A stretch of 64,000 nt of DNA, from positions 1 to 64,000 of the forward strand of contig JAEYYR010000001.1 in the NCBI GenBank assembly GCA_023428375.1. The letters run 5' to 3'. This document shows, piece after piece, positions 26,640 to 34,948 of this stretch (its first letter is position 1; each line of letters opens with the position of its first letter). The translations under genes were made by a program, and so were the position numbers. The notes beneath the pieces were generated by a model. It was not told the DNA's origin and ran no database searches. It was given only the letters and a program-made list of their open reading frames with translations. This DNA is from a bacterium (GTDB lineage Bacteria > Babelota > Babeliae > Babelales > Babelaceae).

Positions 26640-28347
26640 ATGATGATTCCTTAATTTCTGTTACCGTGCCGGGAAAATAGCGCAAAATAAGATGCGCTTT
26701 GGGCCACTGTTGTTGATCTTTAATATCAATTGCTATTTCACGCTGGTTGCTGCTCTTCTGGTTTATGCCATAAGATTTTTGACGCGCGACAAAAGGCTTT
26801 TGAACATTTTGTTGTTTTTGCACCATCGTTACCGGAGCTGCTGCCGGTGATTGAGATACAACAGGTGCTTTAAGTGGAGCATTTTTTATAAATTCAGTTT
26901 TTTTTTGAGCCCCAATTGTCACATTCACATCGTGTATCGATTCAAATGATTGTTGAAGCAATGGAAACCATGCTTTACGGGAATCTAATAAAATATCTTT
27001 AAAAAATGCAAAATCTTGACCTATTTCTAAAGAAACTTTTGCATCACTAATCCCTAAAAATTGAACTTGCTGAAAAACAGACAACAATAATGGATCCTGT
27101 AATTGAGAAAGACTCGTTGTAAATTGTTGCCAACGATTATCAACGGCCACTTCTGGTTTTGAGGCGACAGAAGATGTTGCCACTCGTACCGGCTGTTTTG
27201 GTTCTAGCGCAACTTCTTTAATTTTGTGCTTTTCTCCAATTTCTGGAGCATTTTTTACTGATGGGTTTACCATTAATAATAATTGTTGTTCAATTATCAA
27301 ATGTTGTGCACCGCTTTTAGCGATAACAAGTTCGATAGCAGTCCATGAATCGACAAAATCCAATAATTTCTGTGATGAAAAGCGTTTTGCTAAGCTATTT
27401 AATTCGGTAGATTTATGACGCCAATTGTCTTTAATTACTCCCGCCTGAACCCAGACTAAAGCAATTAATAAATCAACAACACGTTGCCATACATACATAG
27501 GCGAATGATGAGCAATATGTTCCTTATACCAGGAATACACGTGCGCACCGTTACCGTCTGCTACACGTTCAAACAATTGCACCAAAGCATCATCATCAAT
27601 ATGCCCGAGCATGGTACGAACCAAAGAAACAGACACTGATTGATTCAATAGACGTGTACGCTCAAGATGATTCAACGCATCACGCACACATCCACCAGCT
27701 TCTTGCGCAATTAAATCAAGCGCTTCTTTTTCAAATGCGATTGCTTCTTTGATGCAAATAGCTTCCAAATGGTTGGAAAGTTGATCTATAGATAATGGTT
27801 CAAAAAAAAGATGAAAACAGCGAGAACGAACTGTTTCTAAGATTTTATTCATCTCAGTAGTAGCCAGGAAAAACATTACCGTTTTTGGTGGCTCTTCTAA
27901 AAGTTTTAAAAACGCATTAAATGCCGCTTTGCTCAGCATATGCGCTTCATCAATTAAATATATTTTTTTACGTCCCATCACGGGTAACAAGGTCGCAGCC
28001 TCAATAATCGTACGTACATGATCCACGCCCGTATATGATGCAGCATCAATTTCTATAAAGTCAGGATGACTCCCTTCTGCCATAGCGACACATGATGGAC
28101 AAGACAAACAGGGTAATGATACCTGTTGAGGATTAGCTTGAAAAGCTTCAAGTTGAGCACAATTCACTGCAGCCGCAAACAATCGCCCCACGGTGGTTTT
28201 GCCACAACCGCGAGCACCGGACAGCAAGTAAACTGGTGCTAAAATTCCTTTATAAAGACTATTTTTCACTAAACGCATGGTTAATTCTTGACCAATTAAC
28301 TCATCAAATCGTTTAGATCGCCACTGGCGGGCAAGATTCAGACGCAT
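26632..28347 (-). CDS. dnaX: DNA polymerase III subunit gamma/tau
   Basis: A 571-aa clamp-loader ATPase. It has Walker A GARGCGKTT, the zinc-binding Cys set (CAQ...CLSCPSC), Walker B with LIDEAHMLSKAAFNAFLKLLEEPP (in parts) and the SRC arginine finger (VRSRCFHLFF). After about residue 370 the sequence becomes Pro/Gln/Ala-rich and basic, as in the variable tau tail. It loads the sliding clamp onto DNA. No slippery A/G run for a gamma frameshift was noticed. Confidence 0.93.
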   Translation of the reverse strand: MRLNLARQWRSKRFDELIGQELTMRLVKNSLYKGILAPVYLLSGARGCGKTTVGRLFAAAVNCAQLEAFQANPQQVSLPCLSCPSCVAMAEGSHPDFIEIDAASYTGVDHVRTIIEAATLLPVMGRKKIYLIDEAHMLSKAAFNAFLKLLEEPPKTVMFFLATTEMNKILETVRSRCFHLFFEPLSIDQLSNHLEAICIKEAIAFEKEALDLIAQEAGGCVRDALNHLERTRLLNQSVSVSLVRTMLGHIDDDALVQLFERVADGNGAHVYSWYKEHIAHHSPMYVWQRVVDLLIALVWVQAGVIKDNWRHKSTELNSLAKRFSSQKLLDFVDSWTAIELVIAKSGAQHLIIEQQLLLMVNPSVKNAPEIGEKHKIKEVALEPKQPVRVATSSVASKPEVAVDNRWQQFTTSLSQLQDPLLLSVFQQVQFLGISDAKVSLEIGQDFAFFKDILLDSRKAWFPLLQQSFESIHDVNVTIGAQKKTEFIKNAPLKAPVVSQSPAAAPVTMVQKQQNVQKPFVARQKSYGINQKSSNQREIAIDIKDQQQWPKAHLILRYFPGTVTEIKESSYE

Positions 28348-28490
28348 ATTCTAACCTGGTTTGGATTTAGTATAGCATAGAAAACAAAAAGCGTATTTCG
28401 CACTCATACTCTGTACTATATGATATTTGTTACCAAAAACATATAAAAGTCGTTATAATCAATTCTCAATCCTTAAACAATGTAAAATTT

Positions 28491-30086
28491 ATGAACACTA
28501 AAACATTCTATCTCAGTATTTTATTTTTTCTTACAAGAACCGTCATAGCTTTCGAATATACCGATATCTTAACAAAATTAAGAAATACGCATGATCCTCT
28601 TGTTGCCCATGATCTTATTATGGATACGAGCAAAAATACTAAAAAAATATCTAATACCGAACTGTGTTCATTATTCGTGAAAGCGCAAGCTCAACATAAT
28701 AATAGCGCGATGATGCATATTAGTAATAGCTATCACATCTGTAAATCAGATAATTCAAAAATTGTCTGTTGTCATCCAATCGGTTCGGTTGCACATCTTA
28801 CTTTAGCAAATATAATTACCATGCTTGCCGAGGTATCTCCTTTTAGGCTACAAAAACATGCATACGATCAAGCCGATGCCCCTTATGAATATATATCGCT
28901 GAGAAAACAAGCACTTACCATTATAAAAAGCGCCATTCAGGAAAAAAATATTTTTGCATTTCTCGTACAAATATTGATGAAAAACGCTACTATCACAGGC
29001 ATTGATAATACACAGAAATTATTTGAACAAGCAACTCATTTGCTCGTCTCATCCAGACAAAAGAAAAATGTTTTAATTTCAGATGAATTATTAAGCACCC
29101 TTCTCTCATTTTCAACAACCAAAACCATTGATCAAAAAAATGCAGAATCATTATATTCATTTATTTTATTAAGGTCATGCCTGCAAAATAATAATTTATC
29201 TTTCGCCAGCTCATTTTATCCCGCAACTATTATTGGCTATTTACAAAAATACACACAATTTGAAGAATTACATTATTGGTTGGGAGCGTTATTATTCAAT
29301 TCAACGGAGAATGATGTAGTACGCATTGAAGCTTTCCGCCAACTCATAAAATCAAAATTTGTTCCGATTCAGATTGATAGTAATAAAGAATTTAAAATAC
29401 CAAAATCTTTATCACTCTATTTGGAAAGCGTAACAAACAGACCGTACAATTTTAATGAAAATATTCAGTTGCTTGAACCAGCTCTTCTATTTACTGCAAA
29501 AAAACTGACTGATTGGGAGTTTTTCCAGCAATATATTGCTACCCATGTAAAACTATATACTATGGACTTTTATCAAACATTTTTAACCACAAATGGAGAA
29601 CAGGCTTCCAGATTTTCTGAAGATATCAAACTAAAAACAGTTGCACGCCATGATGCATTACCCATTTTAATGATTTCTCGCGGTAAAGAATTACTGGCTA
29701 CACTAACACCAGAAGAATTTGGTGAAAATTGCTTTCAATTATCAAAAATTGTGGCTGAAGAATCGCCATCAGCACATGATCAAATAATCATCAATTATTT
29801 AGAAGCATGGTATGCTCACAATCCAACGAAACATTTTGAAAAAAAAGAAATTTGGCACTACTTACGTATTTTTAAGAAATCAAAACAATTTTTTGATTTC
29901 TTAGATAACAAACATAGTGTGCACTTACCGCGACTTTCAAGACAATTATCTGATCCATTACCGTTGATACACGCTCAAAAAAAATTACAAGCAAAAGAGC
30001 TGACCGTGAAAAAATTCACCGTCAGCTTTCATGAAGAAATTCTCAGCTCATCAGATGATGATAAACCAAAAGATGAAAATAAATAA
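28491..30086 (+). CDS. Hypothetical exported helical protein
   Basis: A 531-aa product with a signal peptide (MNTKTFYLSILFFLTRTVIA). The rest is mostly helical and polar, with repeated short helices of the kind found in alpha-solenoids, and a charged C-terminus ending SSSDDDKPKDENK. No family motif is recognised. It is transcribed alone, divergently from dnaX, and its 3' end nearly touches the convergent gene at 30093. There is no clear Shine-Dalgarno site. Confidence 0.72.
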   Translation: MNTKTFYLSILFFLTRTVIAFEYTDILTKLRNTHDPLVAHDLIMDTSKNTKKISNTELCSLFVKAQAQHNNSAMMHISNSYHICKSDNSKIVCCHPIGSVAHLTLANIITMLAEVSPFRLQKHAYDQADAPYEYISLRKQALTIIKSAIQEKNIFAFLVQILMKNATITGIDNTQKLFEQATHLLVSSRQKKNVLISDELLSTLLSFSTTKTIDQKNAESLYSFILLRSCLQNNNLSFASSFYPATIIGYLQKYTQFEELHYWLGALLFNSTENDVVRIEAFRQLIKSKFVPIQIDSNKEFKIPKSLSLYLESVTNRPYNFNENIQLLEPALLFTAKKLTDWEFFQQYIATHVKLYTMDFYQTFLTTNGEQASRFSEDIKLKTVARHDALPILMISRGKELLATLTPEEFGENCFQLSKIVAEESPSAHDQIIINYLEAWYAHNPTKHFEKKEIWHYLRIFKKSKQFFDFLDNKHSVHLPRLSRQLSDPLPLIHAQKKLQAKELTVKKFTVSFHEEILSSSDDDKPKDENK

Positions 30087-30092
30087 TCTGTA

Positions 30093-30602
30093 TTATTTTC
30101 TGTATGTATCAATAATTGCGTACGGAGCAATACCTAATGCTACAGATGCGCCAAGACCTAAAGTCCAGCCCAATGTAGCTAGTGATGAATGAAATGCATT
30201 CTTGCCCTTGGCAATTGTCGCAGTTTGTTGTTGGCACATGCCAACACGATTTAAGCAATACTTACTTAAATCGACTGCACATCCAGCGCTATAGACAAAT
30301 ACTAACCCCATATTCAAAAGAAGATTATAAGCACACCAGCTCATGCATAAAGCACTCGCATATGAATGAGTTCCAATCATTAATTTAGAGAGGGAACGAT
30401 CCATAATTTTTTCATCGAGCCATATTTTCTTTACGGGCTTCAGTAATTCACCTTTCATAACAAAATCTACAGCTCGCTGTGCTTTGGGGATATATACACC
30501 ATTACTCTGAGGTAAGTTTGTGTTCCACAGAGAAAAATAGGTATCATTTTGAGCACAGCAAATGTGCGAAACAAACGTGATAAGTAATAGTAATATATTC
30601 AT
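30093..30602 (-). CDS. Hypothetical exported or membrane protein
   Basis: A 169-aa product with a signal peptide (MNILLLLITFVSHICCAQ), a central charged part (GELLKPVKKIWLDEKIMDRSLSK) and two hydrophobic stretches (about 85-108 and 143-163) that may cross the membrane. Several Cys. No family is recognised. It ends seven bases from the convergent 531-aa gene and begins just after the SRP RNA on the same strand. Confidence 0.6.
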   Translation of the reverse strand: MNILLLLITFVSHICCAQNDTYFSLWNTNLPQSNGVYIPKAQRAVDFVMKGELLKPVKKIWLDEKIMDRSLSKLMIGTHSYASALCMSWCAYNLLLNMGLVFVYSAGCAVDLSKYCLNRVGMCQQQTATIAKGKNAFHSSLATLGWTLGLGASVALGIAPYAIIDTYRK

Positions 30603-30634
30603 AATAATTTCATTGATTTGTGACTAAAGAAAGC

Positions 30635-30727
30635 AAAAAAAATGGAAGTCCGCACAATCCTCTCATGACCCTGCTGCTTTCTTTCGAACCTGACAGATTC
30701 TTCATTGAGTAATTTGCGGAACCTCCA
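30635..30727 (-). ncRNA. ffs: Signal recognition particle RNA (4.5S type)
   Basis: A short hairpin RNA with the diagnostic domain IV sequence CTGTCAGGTTCG followed by AAAGAAAGCAGCAGGG, which binds Ffh. The ends pair (TGGAGGT...CCGCA with TGCGG-ACTTCCA, one bulged T), and an eight-T run follows at the 3' end as a terminator. It begins eight bases after tRNA-Ser on the same strand, so the two may be processed from one transcript. SRP RNA guides membrane proteins to the Sec translocon. Confidence 0.93.
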
Positions 30728-30735
30728 AGCTTATA

Positions 30736-30827
30736 TGGTGGAGAGAGAGGGATTCGAACCCTCGATACCCGTTTCCGGATATACACGATTTCCAATCGTG
30801 CTCTTTCGGCCACTCAGACATCTCTCC
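30736..30827 (-). tRNA. tRNA-Ser (GGA)
   Basis: A 92-base tRNA with encoded CCA, a long variable arm and acceptor stem GGAGAGA/TCTCTCC. The anticodon loop TTGGAAA gives GGA. The discriminator base reads A, whereas bacterial tRNA-Ser usually has G. It lies between rpsB and ffs. Confidence 0.95.
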
Positions 30828-30848
30828 AACAGAATTCAATCTATGTTG

Positions 30849-31715
30849 TTACTCGTCTTTTTTAGTAACTTTTGGACGAGTTCCGTTTGTACGACGGCGA
30901 GGAGCTGCTGCTGCGCGACGTTTCGGTTTATCTTCTTCTTCGCCTTCTTCTACAGCGAGAACTTCAACAACAGCTTCGTTTGGCAAGCTGTCGATAGTAA
31001 TTTTTTCGATAGCTTTAGCGGTAGAAGCAGCATTTGCTTTACCACGTTCGATAGCATCTGCGAGATAGTTCATAACAACGGCAATTGAGCGTGGAACGTC
31101 ATCGTTTGCTGGAATTACATAGTCAATATCAGCTGGATTACCATTTGTATCAACTAATGCAACGATAGGAATTCCTGCGCGTTGTGCTTCTTTGATAGCA
31201 ACGTGTTCTTTTTTCACGTCAACAACAACAACTGCACCAACTGGCCATGCTAATGAACGAAGACCACCAACGTTTTTGTTCAAACGGTCAAGGTTTTTTT
31301 GGAAAACGCCATATTCTTTTTTAGTGTAAATATGTTGATCAGATTTTTTGATCACGTCTTCAGTATGCAATAATTTCGTTACTGATTTTTTTACTTGTAG
31401 TGGATTAGTAAAAGTACCACCAACCCAGCGATGAGTTGCGTATGGTAATGATAAACGTTGTGCAATGGAAGCAATAATGTCTTTAGCCGCACTTTTTGTG
31501 CCAACCAACATAATTGATTGTCCAGCTGAAGCAACGTCTTCAAGGAACTTAGCTGCTTTTTCCATTTGATATGCAGTTTTTGAAACGTCAATCAAATGAA
31601 TGCCTTCTTGCGTGCCCCAGATATAAGGACGCATTTTAGGATTAGCGCGCTGAGTTTGGTGTCCAAAATGAACACTGTTTTTTATAAGATCACGTACATC
31701 GATCTTTTGTGACAT
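30849..31715 (-). CDS. rpsB: 30S ribosomal protein S2
   Basis: A 288-aa protein starting MSQKIDVRDLIKNSVHFGHQ, with HRWVGGTFTNPLQV and IPIVALVDTNGNP, all typical of S2. The family is usually about 230-260 residues; here a tail of about 40 residues is first acidic (EEGEEED) and then strongly basic (RRAAAAPRRRTNGTRPK). S2 binds the small subunit late and helps S1 dock. It is not next to tsf, which is 7 kb away on the other strand, although the two are neighbours in many bacteria. Confidence 0.95.
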   Translation of the reverse strand: MSQKIDVRDLIKNSVHFGHQTQRANPKMRPYIWGTQEGIHLIDVSKTAYQMEKAAKFLEDVASAGQSIMLVGTKSAAKDIIASIAQRLSLPYATHRWVGGTFTNPLQVKKSVTKLLHTEDVIKKSDQHIYTKKEYGVFQKNLDRLNKNVGGLRSLAWPVGAVVVVDVKKEHVAIKEAQRAGIPIVALVDTNGNPADIDYVIPANDDVPRSIAVVMNYLADAIERGKANAASTAKAIEKITIDSLPNEAVVEVLAVEEGEEEDKPKRRAAAAPRRRTNGTRPKVTKKDE

Positions 31716-31837
31716 AGTATATCCTTAAGGGTTAAACGAGTGTTTTCTGGGTGTAGCAATAGCCAGTGACCACCCTGGTGTAGAAAACACGCATGTATAA
31801 AGTTATTTTAGTATACAAATTATTATAAAAGTTGCAA

Positions 31838-33244
31838 TCACTCACCGATAACCTCATTGCGCTCAACAGAACGTTCATAACGACGCCCCAGTAAATGCGC
31901 GGTGAGTACCCATAATGAGAATACAACCCCGAAGAAAACACAGTTTACACCATACATCAATGCGGCCGGCAAACTAATAACAAAGCTGCTATACGTTGCG
32001 CCGACGCCCTTGGCTATTTTCACACCAAACGCATCAATCCATGATTTTGACTTGAATTTCATTTCTTTAGTTGTAGGAATATAAAGACTCTCACGAAGTG
32101 GAGATGCAAACGCGTAGTTTATTGAGCGAACAATAACAAATACGAGCCCCATAGCGAAAGCTGATTGATTAAACAAATACACAAACAGTGATGCGCCAGT
32201 AGCGATAGGAACTAATATCAAGCTCAATCGTTCGCCCAGCAATTTAATTAATGCTCGCGTACCGAAGAGTGTTATAAAAAACCCAACCATATGCACATAC
32301 ATATCAAGTTGCAATAAATATGCCGTTTGACCCGATAAACTGAGTGCCAATCGCTGTCCGGTGCTTAAACGTTCAAAGTTAACAAATACACCAACAACTT
32401 CCCAGAAAAATATTACACCGAAAATACCCAATACATACGGATATTTAATCAGTAATGTTAAACCAGAAAACACACCCTTTATCCACTCTTTAAATCCACC
32501 CTCAGGCTTCTGATGACTGCGTTCTTTTTCAAGTTGATAGGCAGCTTCATACCCATGCAAATCTTTTCCAGGCACTTTTTTGATCATTAAATAAACAAAT
32601 ACGGGCACAAAGAGGAGTAATAAAGAGCACACAACTAATAAGATCTGGTGATTATAGGTATCAAACATACGTTGATCAACGTCTACAACCTTGCGTAATA
32701 ATAACGTGCACGCCAACGCTGCCGTAATCATGCCACCAAGTTTTGAACTTGCCACCATCAGTGGATAGTTGCTTTTAGCTGCTTCAGGACTAGTAATCGT
32801 ATGTGCGAATGACCAAAACAAAGAAACAACGAAAGGATTGTAACCTTCAATAAATAAATAGATAATCCAACCAAACAATCTATAGGGAGATGTATCGGTA
32901 TTTGGCAAACCAATGATTGGGTCACCCAAAAAATATGCGATTGTTAAACCACCAATCCCGTATAAAAATACGTAGAGATATAACACATGATGACGACGTA
33001 ATACATCAACAATTCGAGAAAAGAGAAGAATTGCTGGAATGAGCATTATTATTGAGAGGCCTTTAGCCGTAGCCCAATATTCACGTCCTACAATGTTAAT
33101 AAAGAGCGAATCCTTGAGCGTACGCACCACGGTGTAAGCACCAATGATGAGGAAAAACGAAAGCGACAAAAATAGTACTTTCAACCGCTCATGTTTTTCA
33201 ACTGATAGAAAAAAACTTACAAATTTCTTGAGCCCGAAACTCAT
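31838..33244 (-). CDS. ATP/ADP-type nucleotide translocase (NTT family), copy 1
   Basis: A 468-aa protein with about 12 membrane helices. The start pattern IGAYTVVRTLKDSLFINIVG and the end PTTKEMKFKSKSWIDAFG are typical of the plastid/rickettsial/chlamydial NTT (Tlc) family. These carriers exchange host ATP for ADP or import nucleotides. The substrate cannot be told from sequence alone. GAGGGTAAT is upstream of the ATG. It lies 103 bases downstream of a second copy, with a terminator between them. Confidence 0.9.
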   Translation of the reverse strand: MSFGLKKFVSFFLSVEKHERLKVLFLSLSFFLIIGAYTVVRTLKDSLFINIVGREYWATAKGLSIIMLIPAILLFSRIVDVLRRHHVLYLYVFLYGIGGLTIAYFLGDPIIGLPNTDTSPYRLFGWIIYLFIEGYNPFVVSLFWSFAHTITSPEAAKSNYPLMVASSKLGGMITAALACTLLLRKVVDVDQRMFDTYNHQILLVVCSLLLLFVPVFVYLMIKKVPGKDLHGYEAAYQLEKERSHQKPEGGFKEWIKGVFSGLTLLIKYPYVLGIFGVIFFWEVVGVFVNFERLSTGQRLALSLSGQTAYLLQLDMYVHMVGFFITLFGTRALIKLLGERLSLILVPIATGASLFVYLFNQSAFAMGLVFVIVRSINYAFASPLRESLYIPTTKEMKFKSKSWIDAFGVKIAKGVGATYSSFVISLPAALMYGVNCVFFGVVFSLWVLTAHLLGRRYERSVERNEVIGE

Positions 33245-33275
33245 ATAAAATTACCCTCAAATGATGCTTTTGTAC

Positions 33276-33317
33276 AAAAATGGCCCATCAGAAGTAATTT
33301 TCTGTCGGGCCATTTTT
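33276..33317 (-). terminator. Terminator between the two NTT genes
   Basis: The long stem AAAAATGGCCC/GGGCCATTTTT continues inward with further pairs (CAGAA/TTCTG) and ends in five T on the minus strand. It would stop transcription of NTT copy 2 before copy 1. Confidence 0.9.
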
Positions 33318-33347
33318 GTCAAACTATTGATGCATATAACTAAATAC

Positions 33348-34739
33348 TTAGCAAACAACTTTGTTCTGATCGATAGCTTTCTTGTATGTTTTGCCAAGGA
33401 ACAATGCGGTAAAGAACCATACTGCAACCAATGCAAAGCCAAGATAGCCGCTCAATGCGATATATTTTGCACGACCAGCTACAGCGCCTAATGATGCTTG
33501 AAGCGGTTTCAATAACAAGTTAAACAATGAAGCTGCTTCTTTTGATCCACGTGAACCAAATGTTTCGATCCAAGCTTGTGACTTGAAGCGAACGTCAGGA
33601 GTTGTAGGAATATACAATTGTTTCATCGCTGGACCGTTCAATGCATAGTTAACCGCTTTAGCGCCAACCATGAGATAGAACAAGAAGTTCAAGCTATCAA
33701 GAGTAATAAATCCAAGAAGTGCACAACCAACAATAATTGGCATCATTGCCAATGCAACACCAACGCCAAGACGACGAGTAATGTTACTTACACCACCAAG
33801 CAAGCAGATAAGTGATACGATGTTAACTGAAGCACCATATTTACCAAGGTACGCTTCAAGTTCAGCACCTGAATACTGAGTTGCAGCAACAACTTTAAAG
33901 TTAAAGTCGAAAATAGTAACGATAATTTCATAAATACAGATTGCTGCGAAAATGCCAAGCAAGTAGTTATGCTTTAAGAGCAAACGCAAACCTTCAAAAA
34001 AGCCAGGCTCTTGTTCTTCTTCAACATGCTTTTCATTTTTTCCGTGGAAAGAAGCAAGCAAGTGTGAAGGAGTAACACGCATGAAATTTTTCATTAATGC
34101 GCTCAATCCCAAGATACCAAACGCAACAATACCTACAGACAATGCGCTGGTGTCAAGGCCGAGAGTAGAACGTAAGCTACTAATAAACATAGGCCCGATG
34201 ATACCACCAAATTGACCCAATGCGGTAACAAGGTAGAAACCTTTTTTAGCTGATTCAGACGCTGTGATATCAGTTGCAATTGCCCAGAAAAGAGCAACAA
34301 TCAATGAACCATAGCTTTCAACGAATACATACCAGAAATAACCTAAGAATTTGCTCAAGAACCATGCCATGCCGGTACGAGCTGCAATAACTTCTTGCGG
34401 TGCTTGAAAGAAGAAGAATGAAGCCGCAAAGAAGAAGGTCAATGTACCATAAATGCCTGAGAGCATGTAAAACACTTGCTCACGGGAATAACGGTCAAAA
34501 AGACGCGTGTACATAGCAACAAGTGGGAACAAGCAGAATAATGAAGCCGTCTTAGCCCATGGAATATCATGTTTATCGACGAAATTTATGAAGATCGCAT
34601 CCTTAAGCACTCGTAATGTCCAATACGAGCCAATAATTACAGCGAAAATAACACCCATGCGCAAGAACTTCTTAAATTCTTCGCGCTCAAAAGAACCAAA
34701 AATTGGTTTAGCCGCGGCCTGCAGCCCCGAAATGATCAT
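33348..34739 (-). CDS. ATP/ADP-type nucleotide translocase (NTT family), copy 2
   Basis: The ATG at 34739 is chosen (AAAGGA eight bases upstream); the ATG at 34748 abuts that site. The 463-aa, roughly 12-helix protein has IGSYWTLRVLKDAIFINFVD and PTTPDVRFKSQAWIETFGSRGSKEA (in parts), matching copy 1. The two differ widely, so they may carry different nucleotides; in Chlamydiae and Rickettsiae such paralogues split ATP/ADP exchange and net nucleotide import. It is divergent from lon across a 209-base AT-rich gap. Confidence 0.9.
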   Translation of the reverse strand: MIISGLQAAAKPIFGSFEREEFKKFLRMGVIFAVIIGSYWTLRVLKDAIFINFVDKHDIPWAKTASLFCLFPLVAMYTRLFDRYSREQVFYMLSGIYGTLTFFFAASFFFFQAPQEVIAARTGMAWFLSKFLGYFWYVFVESYGSLIVALFWAIATDITASESAKKGFYLVTALGQFGGIIGPMFISSLRSTLGLDTSALSVGIVAFGILGLSALMKNFMRVTPSHLLASFHGKNEKHVEEEQEPGFFEGLRLLLKHNYLLGIFAAICIYEIIVTIFDFNFKVVAATQYSGAELEAYLGKYGASVNIVSLICLLGGVSNITRRLGVGVALAMMPIIVGCALLGFITLDSLNFLFYLMVGAKAVNYALNGPAMKQLYIPTTPDVRFKSQAWIETFGSRGSKEAASLFNLLLKPLQASLGAVAGRAKYIALSGYLGFALVAVWFFTALFLGKTYKKAIDQNKVVC

Positions 34740-34948
34740 ACAACGCATCCTTTGTGTTAATAATTAACCATTGCATTACTAAGCTTACAAGAATGAAAAA
34801 CTTTTAAAAGAGGGTAAAATCACACATTTTTGCATTTTCGCATCACTGCAATGTAAACATTATAGAAAAGGGCAATGAGAGTTTACCCCTCGAACCTTCT
34901 CTGATAGACTACTATTAATTTAGATACCTTACGCTTAGTGGAAAAAAT

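Noticed and set aside
30610..30813. Minus-strand frame over tRNA-Ser and ffs
   Set aside because: It overlaps two RNA genes, and its start is the chance translation of tRNA-Ser.
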